DNA of 64,000 bases, from contig NC_015580.1 of NCBI RefSeq assembly GCF_000253255.1, positions 1,625,001-1,689,000 of the forward strand, in the 5' to 3' direction. Shown in pieces: positions 43,697-51,959 of the stretch. The notes under the pieces are model-generated. The model made no database searches. It was not told the origin of the DNA and worked only from the letters and a program-made list of their open reading frames with translations. Source of the DNA: Novosphingobium sp. PP1Y. GTDB taxonomy: Bacteria; Pseudomonadota; Alphaproteobacteria; Sphingomonadales; Sphingomonadaceae. The first letter of the stretch is position 1, and every line of letters begins with the position of its first letter. The position numbers and the translations under genes were made by a program.

Positions 43697-45035
43697 CGAC
43701 GGCCTCCCGCGATGCCAGCGGATTGAGATTGTAGGTGGGAACGTCGCTCCAGCTCGACGCCTGCATGTGTTCTTGCCAGCGGCGGTAGAAGTAGCGCTGG
43801 TTGTGTTCGCTGACGAGGCCTGCGGCAATGTCGCCCGGGAAGCCTTCGCGCGGACCGGAGCGGCCCAGCGCCATGTTGGTGTAAACATCCATCTGCGCAG
43901 TACGCCAGCCGCGCGACTGCTCGGTGCAGGCGGCGAGGTTGTCGCCATCGTCGTTGTCGAACAGGCCTGCCAACCCGAAGGTCAGGCACTGGTTGTCGAG
44001 GATTGTCGCCTTGACCTCTTCGGGCATGTCGTTCTCGACCATTGCCCAGGTCCATTGCTCGATCTGTCCCGGCCCTTTGGGGTGGTAGACCCGGAACCAG
44101 TTGAGGCCGGGCAGGAACTGGAGGTTGGGAAAGATGGTGATGTTGATCTGCGAGCCCCACAGCTGTTCGCCGCGGGTCTTGCCGAGGCGTTCGATCGCGG
44201 TCGGCCGGTTGGCCTCCAGATAATCGAGCATCGGCTTGGGCTCGGGATAGAAGGCATAGCCCGATACACCGTCGAGCGAAGTCAGCGCCATGTGGCCGTT
44301 GAGCCCGGCCACCGACAGCCCGCCTTCGAGGTTGGCGCTGGAATTGCCGACGCTGAGGCCGGACAAGTCCATCGACTGCACCGCCATCATCGCCCCGGCA
44401 TGGGCCCAGCCCAGGTGATAGCCATCGCCGCAGACATTTTCGACCGGCAGCTTCCAGTTGGTGTTCAGCACCATCTTCTGGGTTTCGCCGACCAGCGAGG
44501 TGCCGCCGGGCAAGGCATCGAGCCAGACGTCGAGATAGAATTTTGCATCGCCCAGATAGTCCTCAAGCAACGGCGCGGCGGGATCGAAGCAGCCGAAGAT
44601 CAGCCCCTTGTATTCGGCAACCTGCGCGACCGGGACAAGCCCGAACTTGCTGCGGTCGAGTTCGCCGAAATAGGCTTCGTTTTCGAGCGGGACGCCCGCC
44701 AGCGCGCCATCGGGGGCGAACGACCAGCCGTGATAGTTGCACGTGAAGGACCGGGCATTGCCGCGGTCGGCGCGGCAGATGCGGTTGCCGCGGTGGGTGC
44801 AGGTGTTGAGGAAGGCCTTCACCGAGCCGTCCTTCTGCCGGACGACGATGACTTCGTCTTCGCCCATGTAGGTGCGGAAGAAGTCATTGGGCTGCGGAAT
44901 CTGGCTGGTGTGGGCAAGGAACAACCAGCACCGGTCGAACACCCGTTCTAGTTCCTGGCGATAGACTGCTTCGTCCGAATAGATCGCGCGCGATTGGCGG
45001 CCCGTGCTTGTGTCGATCAGACCTGCGACATCCAT
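43689..45035 (-). CDS. Aromatic ring dioxygenase alpha subunit (second pair)
   Basis: The 448-residue protein has Rieske ligands C79, H81, C99 and H102 (CTHRGNRIC, CNYHGW) and iron site D204-x2-H207-x4-H212 (GDGYHLGWAHA). The VCGDGYHLGWAHAGAM context is like NahAc/PhnA1-type enzymes and the partial alpha subunit at 62930. ATG 45035 has a strong GGAGAGGAGAAGG ribosome site. It is the first gene after the sigma54 promoter at 45101-45120, so it is under the control of the divergent activator at 45252. Confidence 0.92.
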   Translation of the reverse strand: MDVAGLIDTSTGRQSRAIYSDEAVYRQELERVFDRCWLFLAHTSQIPQPNDFFRTYMGEDEVIVVRQKDGSVKAFLNTCTHRGNRICRADRGNARSFTCNYHGWSFAPDGALAGVPLENEAYFGELDRSKFGLVPVAQVAEYKGLIFGCFDPAAPLLEDYLGDAKFYLDVWLDALPGGTSLVGETQKMVLNTNWKLPVENVCGDGYHLGWAHAGAMMAVQSMDLSGLSVGNSSANLEGGLSVAGLNGHMALTSLDGVSGYAFYPEPKPMLDYLEANRPTAIERLGKTRGEQLWGSQINITIFPNLQFLPGLNWFRVYHPKGPGQIEQWTWAMVENDMPEEVKATILDNQCLTFGLAGLFDNDDGDNLAACTEQSRGWRTAQMDVYTNMALGRSGPREGFPGDIAAGLVSEHNQRYFYRRWQEHMQASSWSDVPTYNLNPLASREAVDA

Positions 45036-45100
45036 ACTGCCTTCTCCTCTCCTCCGATGGACCTCCCGGCTTGGTGCAGGCGGTTCCACGTGGCAAAGGT

Positions 45101-45120
45101 TAAAGCAAAGTTCATGCCAA
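45101..45120 (-). promoter_or_regulatory. Sigma54 (-24/-12) promoter of the dioxygenase-xylMA operon
   Basis: Read leftward from 45120, TTGGCATGAACTTTGCTTTA matches the sigma54 consensus TGGCAYR-N4-TTGCW at every fixed position, with GG at 45118/45117 and GC at 45106/45105 separated by exactly ten bases. The expected start point is near 45093, about 58 bases before ATG 45035. The divergent gene at 45252 encodes a sigma54 activator, which fits. Confidence 0.88.
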
Positions 45121-45201
45121 GTTGAAAAATAACCCGGTGACCCGCGATAGGGCGCGTCGCGCTTTGGCTCAATTGGTTGCGGCGATTGCTATTTTCGTCA
45201 A

Positions 45202-45214
45202 ATTTTCGGAAAAT
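45202..45214. promoter_or_regulatory. Short palindrome, candidate upstream activator site
   Basis: ATTTTC-G-GAAAAT lies about 110 bases upstream of the predicted sigma54 start point, a distance usual for XylR/DmpR-type upstream activating sequences. The site is short and could be chance; it also lies in the regulator's own promoter region. Confidence 0.25.
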
Positions 45215-45251
45215 CGTGGCGCAAGAATGACATTTTGGTAAGAGTGCAACG

Positions 45252-46886
45252 ATGAAGCTCCTTCCCGGCTATGCCGACCTGACCAACCGTCTGCGCTTTT
45301 CGCCAGAGCAGGGCCGCATCTGGCGCGACAGCGAACGGTGCGTGCTGTTGAGCCAATCGGCCCTGACCACGCTGCGCAGCCAGCTGGTGGCGCAGATCGG
45401 CCAGGCCAGGGCACGGCAGCTGTTCTGGGAAATGGGTTTTGCCGAGGGTGCGCGCTGCGCGGTGGAGGCCAAGGAACTGCGGCCCGACCGGGACTTTCTC
45501 GAAGCCTTTGCTTTCGGGCCCCAGGCCCATGCCCTGACCGGGTTTGGCTGGACCGAGATCGAGACGCTCGACAGCGATTCCGCCAGCGGCCACTTCCGCG
45601 GCAGTTTCCTTGTCCACGACGCGATCGAGGCGGCGATCCATCTGGCGACCGACGGGGTCAGCGCAGATCCGGTCTGCTGGCTGCAAACCGGGTTTGCGAG
45701 CGGATTTGCCAGTACGTTCGCCGGTCAGCCAATCGTGATGCGCGAGATCGAGTGCCAGGGCATGGGCGACGCCGCATGCCTGCTGCATGCCAGGCCTGAA
45801 GCCGAATGGCCCGAGCTTGACGACGTAGAGAATTCGGCGGTGCCGCTGGCTGCACCATGCCGGCGGTCCGATTCGCAGGAAATCGTTCCGGGCGTGTCGG
45901 CAGGCTATCATGCTGTGCGCAACATGATCGAGCGCGCGGCGGGGACCGATGCCAGCCTGCTGTTTCTGGGCGAAACCGGAGTGGGCAAGGAAGTGTTCGC
46001 CAAATTGGCGCACCGCTTGAGTCTCAGGAAGGATGCGCCCTTCGTCGCGCTCAATTGTGCGGCGATACCCGAAGGGCTGATCGAGGCGGAATTGTTCGGT
46101 GTGGCGAAGGGGGCCTACACGAGCGCGGTTGCGAGCCGCCCGGGCCGGTTCGAGTTGGCACATGGTGGGACGCTGTTTCTCGACGAAATCTCGATGCTTT
46201 CGCCGTTGGCCCAGAGCAAGGTCTTGCGGGCCATTCAGGAAGGCGAATTCGAGCGAGTCGGCGATACTAGGACAACCAGAGTCGATGTGCGGTTGCTTGC
46301 GGCATCCAATGTCGACCTTGAACAGGCCGTGGACGAGGGGAATTTTCGCGCCGACCTGTTCTTCCGCCTCGCGACCCTGCCGATCCGGGTTCCGCCGCTG
46401 CGGCAGCGCCGCGAGGACATTCCCGGCTTGATGGAACATTTTCGGGCGAAATATGCCCTGCGCCACCATCGCAAGGCGACTGGCTTCACCGCTCGATCAA
46501 TCAATGCCCTGCTGATGCACGATTTCCCTGGCAATGTCAGAGAACTGGAACGCATGGTCGAGCGTGCGGTCCTGCTGGTGGACGAAGGCGAGGCGATCGA
46601 CATCCGGCACCTGTTCCTTGGCTCGGATCGTGGGCGAATCAGGGCGGGACTGGCCCTGACCGACGACGGGCGGGTGGCAGGCACCGAAACTGGCCCGGAC
46701 CAGACCCAGTCGATCAGCCAGTTGGTGGGCCTGTTGCGGGAAAACGGGGAAGGGCTGAAAGCAGTCGAAAGCATGATGGTTCGGGCAGCACTCGAAGCTG
46801 CACGCGGGAATGTGGCGCAGGCGGCACGGGACCTGGGCCTGACCCGCCGGCAGCTTGCCTCGCGGCTGGAAAAAATGGGACTATAG
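45252..46886 (+). CDS. bphR: Sigma54-dependent aromatic-responsive activator (XylR/DmpR/BphR type)
   Basis: The 544-residue protein has an N-terminal XylR_N sensor domain (about 1-125), a V4R domain (about 130-185), an AAA+ domain with Walker A GETGVGKE (240-247), Walker B GTLFLDE (306-312), arginine-finger region FRADLFFRL (365-373), and a C-terminal Fis-type helix-turn-helix (NVAQAARDLGLTRRQLASRL). It senses an aromatic effector and activates sigma54 promoters. The sigma54-contact loop reads GAYTSA (287-292) instead of the usual GAFTGA, an uncommon variant. It is divergent from the dioxygenase operon that has a sigma54 promoter. Confidence 0.93.
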   Translation: MKLLPGYADLTNRLRFSPEQGRIWRDSERCVLLSQSALTTLRSQLVAQIGQARARQLFWEMGFAEGARCAVEAKELRPDRDFLEAFAFGPQAHALTGFGWTEIETLDSDSASGHFRGSFLVHDAIEAAIHLATDGVSADPVCWLQTGFASGFASTFAGQPIVMREIECQGMGDAACLLHARPEAEWPELDDVENSAVPLAAPCRRSDSQEIVPGVSAGYHAVRNMIERAAGTDASLLFLGETGVGKEVFAKLAHRLSLRKDAPFVALNCAAIPEGLIEAELFGVAKGAYTSAVASRPGRFELAHGGTLFLDEISMLSPLAQSKVLRAIQEGEFERVGDTRTTRVDVRLLAASNVDLEQAVDEGNFRADLFFRLATLPIRVPPLRQRREDIPGLMEHFRAKYALRHHRKATGFTARSINALLMHDFPGNVRELERMVERAVLLVDEGEAIDIRHLFLGSDRGRIRAGLALTDDGRVAGTETGPDQTQSISQLVGLLRENGEGLKAVESMMVRAALEAARGNVAQAARDLGLTRRQLASRLEKMGL

Positions 46887-46920
46887 GGCGCGAGCGCCAA
46901 TACCCGCCTCTTGCGACGAA

Positions 46921-46935
46921 TTGTATAATATGCAA
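46921..46935. promoter_or_regulatory. Operator-like palindrome upstream of ferredoxin reductase gene
   Basis: TTGTATAATATGCAA is a near-perfect odd-centred palindrome (TTGYATA-N-TATRCAA). Its complement differs at one position from TTGCACATTATACAA at 54859. It lies 55-70 bases upstream of the reductase start. TATAAT inside it could also be a -10 box, so promoter and operator may overlap. Confidence 0.4.
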
Positions 46936-46989
46936 AGATTGTCAGTTGATGGGGATGCCGTGGGCAGTCCGGATGAGGCAAACAGAAAT

Positions 46990-48231
46990 ATGGGAGAAAA
47001 CTTGGTGCGCTCGATTGCGGTAGTTGGTGCAAATCTGGCCGGTGGGCGGGCGGTCGAAGCCTTGCGTCAGTCCGGGTTCGATGGACGGATCGCCCTGATC
47101 GGCGAAGAACCGTGGCGTCCCTACGAGCGGCCGCCGCTGTCCAAGGAAGTGCTGTGGGATCCGGCCAATGTTCCGGACAACTTCTTCCTGCAGGACGAAG
47201 CCTGGTACGAGGACAACCGGATCGACATGCGGCTGGGCATACGCGCCGAAGCGATCGACCTTGTCAGCGGCGGCGTGCGTCTGGCGGGCGGCGAACTGGT
47301 GCAGGCGGACCGGATACTGCTCGCCACGGGCGGCCATGCCCGCAAACTCAACCTTGCCGGAGCCGATTGCGCCAACGTCCACTACCTGCGCACGCGCGAC
47401 GATGCGACCCGCATGGCGCTTGACCTGCGCGAAGGGGCCAGCATCGTGATCGTCGGCATGGGCGTGATCGGTGCAGAAGTCGCCGCCAGCGCGGTGAAGC
47501 TTGGCTGCAAGGTCACCGTCGTCGAGCCGATGCCGGTGCCGATGGAGCGCGCACTCGGCCGGCGCTTTGGGCAATGGCTGGGCGATGAACATCGCAAGCG
47601 GGGCGTGACGACCCACTTCAACTGCGGCGTGACCGGCTTCAGGTTTGCCGACAACCGCGTGAGCGCGGTCGAGACGGACGATGGCACGGTGATCCCCTGC
47701 GATGCCGTCATCGTGGGGGTGGGGATCGTGCCGGCCACTTCGCTGGCCCGCGATGCCGGGATCGAGGTCAACAACGGGATCATCGTCGATCGCCGCTGCC
47801 AGACCAGCAATCCGGCAATATTCGCGGCGGGCGACGTGGCCGAGCAGGACGGGTTTTTCGGCGGACGGTTCCGCCAGGAAACCTACCAGAACGCGGCGGA
47901 CCAGGCGCAGGCGGCCGCCCTCGCGATGCTGGGGCAGGAGGTCTCCTACTGCAAGCCGATGTGGTACTGGAGCGACCAGTTCGATCTCAACATCCAGTTC
48001 TGCGGGCAGATTCCGGTGGAGGCCGAGGTGGCGATCCGTGGCGAGATGGACAGCAACGCCTTCGTCGCCTTCTTCCTGGCGGGCGAGACGATCGAAGGTG
48101 TTCTGACCGTCAATCGCGCCCCTGACATGGGGGTTGGCAAGCGGCTCGTCGAACGCCGGGCCCGCGCCAGCGCGGCAAGCCTAGCCGACGCGGGCGTGTC
48201 CTTGCGGGATCTGCTCAGGCAGGCTGGCTGA
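46990..48231 (+). CDS. bphA4: FAD-dependent ferredoxin reductase of the ring-hydroxylating oxygenases
   Basis: The 413-residue protein has an FAD motif IAVVGANLAGGRAVEAL, the RPYERPPLSKEVL segment, an NAD motif IVIVGMGVIGAEVAA and ATSLARDAGIEV plus AAGDVAEQ, the layout of BphA4/ThnA4/PhnA4. It reduces the Rieske ferredoxin at 21003 for several oxygenases, being the only such reductase seen. ATG 46990 is annotated; the in-frame GTG at 47005, with GGGAGA eight bases upstream, is an equally good start. It converges on the diol dehydrogenase gene with only 16 bases between stops. Confidence 0.92.
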   Translation: MGENLVRSIAVVGANLAGGRAVEALRQSGFDGRIALIGEEPWRPYERPPLSKEVLWDPANVPDNFFLQDEAWYEDNRIDMRLGIRAEAIDLVSGGVRLAGGELVQADRILLATGGHARKLNLAGADCANVHYLRTRDDATRMALDLREGASIVIVGMGVIGAEVAASAVKLGCKVTVVEPMPVPMERALGRRFGQWLGDEHRKRGVTTHFNCGVTGFRFADNRVSAVETDDGTVIPCDAVIVGVGIVPATSLARDAGIEVNNGIIVDRRCQTSNPAIFAAGDVAEQDGFFGGRFRQETYQNAADQAQAAALAMLGQEVSYCKPMWYWSDQFDLNIQFCGQIPVEAEVAIRGEMDSNAFVAFFLAGETIEGVLTVNRAPDMGVGKRLVERRARASAASLADAGVSLRDLLRQAG

Positions 48232-48247
48232 TTTGGGGGCGCCGCGC

Positions 48248-49051
48248 TCAGCCGACGCCGCCTCCAGCCACGAAGAGCGTCTGGCCCGTGATATAGGACG
48301 CATCGTCGGAGGCGAAGAAGCAGATGGCTGCGGCCAGTTCCTCGGGCTCGCCAAACCGGGCCATCGGCGTATCGCGCAAGGTCTGCTCCATCACCTGGCC
48401 GAACCCAACGCGATCGGCTTCGGTGGGCGGAGCCGGGTTGCGCGGGGTGACCCTGGTCACGTTCACCCCGCCCGGCGCGACACAGTTGACCCGGATGCCG
48501 CTGGCTTCGAGTTCGAGCGAAAGGGCAGCGGTCAACGCGGCGACGCCGCCCTTTGCGGCGGCATAGGGGGCCCGGTTGACGCCGCGTGTCGCAACCGACC
48601 CGATGTTGACGATCGCGCCACGCCCTGCCGCCAGCATGTGGGGCAGAACCGCGTGGCAGCACCACAGTGTCGGCCACAGCGACCGGTTGATTTCCGCGAT
48701 GATTTCCTGCGGGGTGTAGTCCCAGTAGGGCTTGGCCCAGATCGTTCCGCCGACGTTGTGGACGGCAACGTCGATTCGCCCGAAGCGCTCGATGACCGCC
48801 TGATACAGTTCGACCGCGCCGTCACAGTGCTCCAGGTCCACCGCGACTGCCATGGCCTCGCAGCCATCCGCCTTGAGCAGGCCGACGGCTGCCTCTGCCG
48901 CTTCGCTCGCCCGGTCCGCGATCACGACAGCCGCACCTTCAGCTGCCAGACGTTTTGCAGTCGCCAGACCGATTCCCTGCGCCCCGCCTGTCACCACCGC
49001 CACCTTGCCATGAAATCGCTTGAGCACAGTCACGTCCAGTCGCTCCCCCAT
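48248..49051 (-). CDS. xylL: 1,6-dihydroxycyclohexa-2,4-diene-1-carboxylate dehydrogenase (BenD/XylL type SDR)
   Basis: The 267-residue short-chain dehydrogenase has VVTGGAQGIGLATAKRL, HNVGGTIWAKPYWDYTP, NIGSVATRGVNRAPYAAAKGG (Ser, Tyr, Lys) and CVAPGGVNVTRVTPRN. HNVGGTIWAKP and the RGVNR-PYAAAKGG pattern are typical of BenD/XylL, which re-aromatise the benzoate diol with loss of CO2 to catechol. The cognate dioxygenase is at 22570-24473, about 24 kb away. GTG 49033 is an alternative start after GGGGGAG. It faces bphA4 tail to tail and is divergent from the nahE operon. Confidence 0.88.
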   Translation of the reverse strand: MGERLDVTVLKRFHGKVAVVTGGAQGIGLATAKRLAAEGAAVVIADRASEAAEAAVGLLKADGCEAMAVAVDLEHCDGAVELYQAVIERFGRIDVAVHNVGGTIWAKPYWDYTPQEIIAEINRSLWPTLWCCHAVLPHMLAAGRGAIVNIGSVATRGVNRAPYAAAKGGVAALTAALSLELEASGIRVNCVAPGGVNVTRVTPRNPAPPTEADRVGFGQVMEQTLRDTPMARFGEPEELAAAICFFASDDASYITGQTLFVAGGGVG

Positions 49052-49213
49052 GAGTCTGTCCCGGGCGAAACCGGACCCGGTCGATTTTTCGGCAAATCCG
49101 GCCACTGGCGGCGAGAATCCGATAATAGGACTTGAAGTGGCATAAGGAAAAGCATTACACAATGGGTAACGACCCGCTTTGGCGGGGATATTTTCATTGG
49201 GAGAGCATAAACC

Positions 49214-50215
49214 ATGGCCAAGACCCTGTTGAGCGCCGCCGATGTCAAGGGCGCCTGGGCAATCATTCCGACCCCGGCCAAGGACAACGCTTCGGATTGG
49301 CGGGCAACCAAAACGGTCGATCTCGACGAAACCGCGCGCGTGGTCAACGGACTGATCGACGCCGGGATCAACGGCATCCTGAGCATGGGAACGCTTGGCG
49401 AAGCGGCAACCATGACCCATGACGAAAAGCTCGATTTCATGAAGGCGCTGGTCGATGCGGCGGCTGGCCGGGTTCCGGTCTTCGTCGGCACGACTTGCAT
49501 CAACACCCGCGATACGGTGGCGCTGACGCGCGAAGCGCTTGCTCTCGGCGCCGACGGAACGATGCTCGGCGTGCCGATGTGGTGCGCGCCTAGCCTCGAC
49601 GTTGCTGTCCAGTTCTACAAGGACGTGGCAGAGGCCGTGCCGGAAATGAACATCGCGATCTATGCGAACCCGGAAGCCTTCAAGTTCGATTTCCCGCGCT
49701 CGTTCTGGGCGCAGGTCGCGGAAATCCCGCAGGTGGTGACGGCCAAGTACATCGGCGTCGGCAACCTGCTGCCGGATCTGGCCGCGATCCGTGGCCGGAT
49801 CAAGCTGCTGCCGATCGACTTCGACTATTACGGCGCGGCGCGGATGGATGATTCGATCGATGCGTTCTGGTCGAGCGGGGCGGTCTGCCATCCCCTGGTG
49901 ACGACGACCCTGCGCGATCTGGTCGCCAAGGCCCGCGCGAGCGGCGACTGGAGCGCGGCCAAGGCGTTCATGGGCCGCCTCGGTCCGACGGCGGCTCCGC
50001 TGTTCCCGAACGGCAGCTTCAAGGAATTCTCGACCTACAACATTCCGTTGGAAAAGGCGCGGATGGATGCCGGCGGCTGGATGAAGGCGGGGCCGGTGCG
50101 TCCGCCCTATCACCTCTGCCCCGAGCCCTATCTTGCGGGCGCGCGCCAATCCGGTCAGATGTGGGCCGAACTGGGCAAGGCGCTTGAAGCCGAAGCCTTG
50201 GGGGCTGCCGCCTAG
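49214..50215 (+). CDS. nahE: trans-o-hydroxybenzylidenepyruvate hydratase-aldolase
   Basis: The 333-residue protein of the dihydrodipicolinate synthase family has AWAIIPTPAKDNASDWRATK, GILSMGTLGEAATMT and the Schiff-base lysine K178 in VVTAKYIGVG, all NahE-like. It splits the NahD product to salicylaldehyde (or a larger aromatic aldehyde) and pyruvate. ATG 49214 lies after GGGAGAGC. It shares an operon with a salicylate-type oxygenase, so aldehyde formation and acid hydroxylation are coupled apart from the aldehyde dehydrogenase. Confidence 0.93.
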   Translation: MAKTLLSAADVKGAWAIIPTPAKDNASDWRATKTVDLDETARVVNGLIDAGINGILSMGTLGEAATMTHDEKLDFMKALVDAAAGRVPVFVGTTCINTRDTVALTREALALGADGTMLGVPMWCAPSLDVAVQFYKDVAEAVPEMNIAIYANPEAFKFDFPRSFWAQVAEIPQVVTAKYIGVGNLLPDLAAIRGRIKLLPIDFDYYGAARMDDSIDAFWSSGAVCHPLVTTTLRDLVAKARASGDWSAAKAFMGRLGPTAAPLFPNGSFKEFSTYNIPLEKARMDAGGWMKAGPVRPPYHLCPEPYLAGARQSGQMWAELGKALEAEALGAAA

Positions 50216-50225
50216 GAGGATTGCT

Positions 50226-51401
50226 ATGACCGAGACTGGATTGACCTGGCCCAAGAACTTCAACGAGATTCCCAAAGCGGCGTTCACGCGCAAGGACATC
50301 TATGCGGAAGAGATGAAGCGCATCTTTTTCGGGCAGGAATGGCATCCTGTCGCGCATGAAAGCGAATTGCCCAATCCGGGCGATTTCAAGACCTTCCGCC
50401 TGGCCGGCGTTCCACTGCTGATCGCCCGCGACATGGAAGGCGTGGTGCGGGTGTTCTACAATGCCTGTTCGCATCGCGGCAACCAGCTCGAAACCGCAGT
50501 GATGGGGAACAAGACCGAGTTCGAATGCCCCTATCACCGCTGGTTGTTCGATGCGAAGGGCGACCTGGTCGGTTGCCCCAACCATCGCGATTTCCTGCCC
50601 GGCTTTGACAAGTCCGACTATCCTCTAGCGCAGCCGCGGTTCGACAGCTTCTACGGTCTTATTTTCGTGACTCTGTCGGCGGAAACCGAAACGTTGCGGG
50701 AATTCCTCGGCGATGCGCAGAACACCTTGCGCGAACTGATGGGCGGGGACGGCAAGCTCAGACTGCTGGGCTACCAGAAGGTGCGGTACGACAGCAACTG
50801 GAAGTCCTATACCGACAACGACGGCTATCATGCACCGTTGCTCCATCAGGCATTCAAGCTGCTCAATTGGCAAGGCGGCAAGGGACGCCAGTTCGCCGCA
50901 ACGAAACATGGCCACATCTGCTTCGAATCGGCGCTGTCGGTGGTCAGTGGTCCGACGGTGCTCAAGGACGATTCGCTGATCGCCTTCAAGGGGCAGGATC
51001 CGGCGGTCGGATCGCGCATCGTTTCGCTCTTTCCGACCTTCGTTTCGACCAAGCATCTCGACGTGATCAACCTGCGCTTCGCGACCCCGGTCGACGAGGA
51101 GACGGTGGAAGTGCACTACGCCTATTTCGCGCACCAGGACGACGATGAGGACATGGTCCGCCATCGCCTGCGGCAAAGTTCCAACCTGCTGGGTCCGTGC
51201 GGTCTGATCAGCATGGAGGACGCATCGATCTTCCATCGCATCCATATCGGCAACCACACGCCCGGCAATGCGATTTTCCAGAAGGGCGTGCACGACCAGT
51301 CGAAGCTGGAGTCGGAGTTCCTCCAAAACGACGAGAGCGGCAATCTTCCCCGCTGGGAATATTACCGATCGGTGATGGGTTTCGAGAGGGCCGAGGCATG
51401 A
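50226..51401 (+). CDS. Rieske oxygenase alpha subunit, salicylate/anthranilate hydroxylase type (third copy)
   Basis: The 391-residue protein has Rieske ligands C81, H83, C101 and H104 (CSHRGNQLE, CPYHRW) and iron site D199-x2-H202-x4-H207 (NDGYHAPLLHQ). It is the shortest alpha subunit here and is more distant from the copies at 19230 and 25470, but shares LISMEDASIF near the C-terminus with them. It probably hydroxylates salicylate or a related aromatic acid. ATG 50226 has AGGAGGA upstream, the best ribosome site in the operon. Confidence 0.9.
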   Translation: MTETGLTWPKNFNEIPKAAFTRKDIYAEEMKRIFFGQEWHPVAHESELPNPGDFKTFRLAGVPLLIARDMEGVVRVFYNACSHRGNQLETAVMGNKTEFECPYHRWLFDAKGDLVGCPNHRDFLPGFDKSDYPLAQPRFDSFYGLIFVTLSAETETLREFLGDAQNTLRELMGGDGKLRLLGYQKVRYDSNWKSYTDNDGYHAPLLHQAFKLLNWQGGKGRQFAATKHGHICFESALSVVSGPTVLKDDSLIAFKGQDPAVGSRIVSLFPTFVSTKHLDVINLRFATPVDEETVEVHYAYFAHQDDDEDMVRHRLRQSSNLLGPCGLISMEDASIFHRIHIGNHTPGNAIFQKGVHDQSKLESEFLQNDESGNLPRWEYYRSVMGFERAEA

Positions 51402-51895
51402 TGCAAACCGACACTGCGCTCGAAGCCGCGCTCGATGCCCTCTTGCTGGCCGATGCCAGCGCGCTCGATGGCAAGGACATGCAGGGCTGGCTGGCCAACT
51501 ATTCCGAGGAAGACGAGGCTTCCTACATCTGCCGTTCGGCCGAAAATTCGGAAAACGGTCTCGCCCTGGGGTTCATGTACGACGATTGCCGATCCCGGCT
51601 CGAGGATCGCGTCACCTTCGTCAACAACATCTGGGTCGGGACCTTCCAGGACTATCGCACCCGCCACTTTGTCCAGCGCGTCGAGTACCGGCGCGTCGAT
51701 GCCGCGACCATTTCGGTGCGATCGAATTTCTCGGTGTTCATGACGCCCACCGACAGCGGCATCACCCAGGTCCTGGCCGCGGGTCAATATCTGGATACCG
51801 TCCGTTTGGACAAGGCCGGCGGATTGAAGTTGCTGTCCAGACGGGCCGAACTCGATACGTCCGTGCTTCCCCGGTACCTGGTCTATCCAATTTGA
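51398..51895 (+). CDS. Rieske oxygenase beta subunit (third salicylate-type pair)
   Basis: The 165-residue protein has LLLADASALDGKDMQGWLANY, MYDDCRSRLEDRVTFV and AAGQYLDTVRLDKAG, matching RHO small subunits of the AndAd/salicylate group. It starts in the ATGATG overlap with the alpha stop. It ends this operon or continues into the LigJ-type gene 64 bases further on. Confidence 0.88.
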   Translation: MMQTDTALEAALDALLLADASALDGKDMQGWLANYSEEDEASYICRSAENSENGLALGFMYDDCRSRLEDRVTFVNNIWVGTFQDYRTRHFVQRVEYRRVDAATISVRSNFSVFMTPTDSGITQVLAAGQYLDTVRLDKAGGLKLLSRRAELDTSVLPRYLVYPI

Positions 51896-51959
51896 CATTG
51901 GCTTTGAGCATCTCTGGCATTGACGGGCCGGGCTAGAATTTCTGAAAGATCGCAAATAA

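Noticed and set aside
49139..49153. Sigma54-like sequence TGGCATAAGGAAAAGC before nahE
   Set aside because: GG and GC are separated by eleven bases, not ten, and the -12 element reads AAGC rather than TTGC, so it fails the strict spacing rule.
48248..50299. Minus-strand frame open far upstream of the BenD-type SDR, suggesting a 683-residue fusion
   Set aside because: The upstream half is antisense to nahE and has shadow composition; SDR similarity begins only near 49030.
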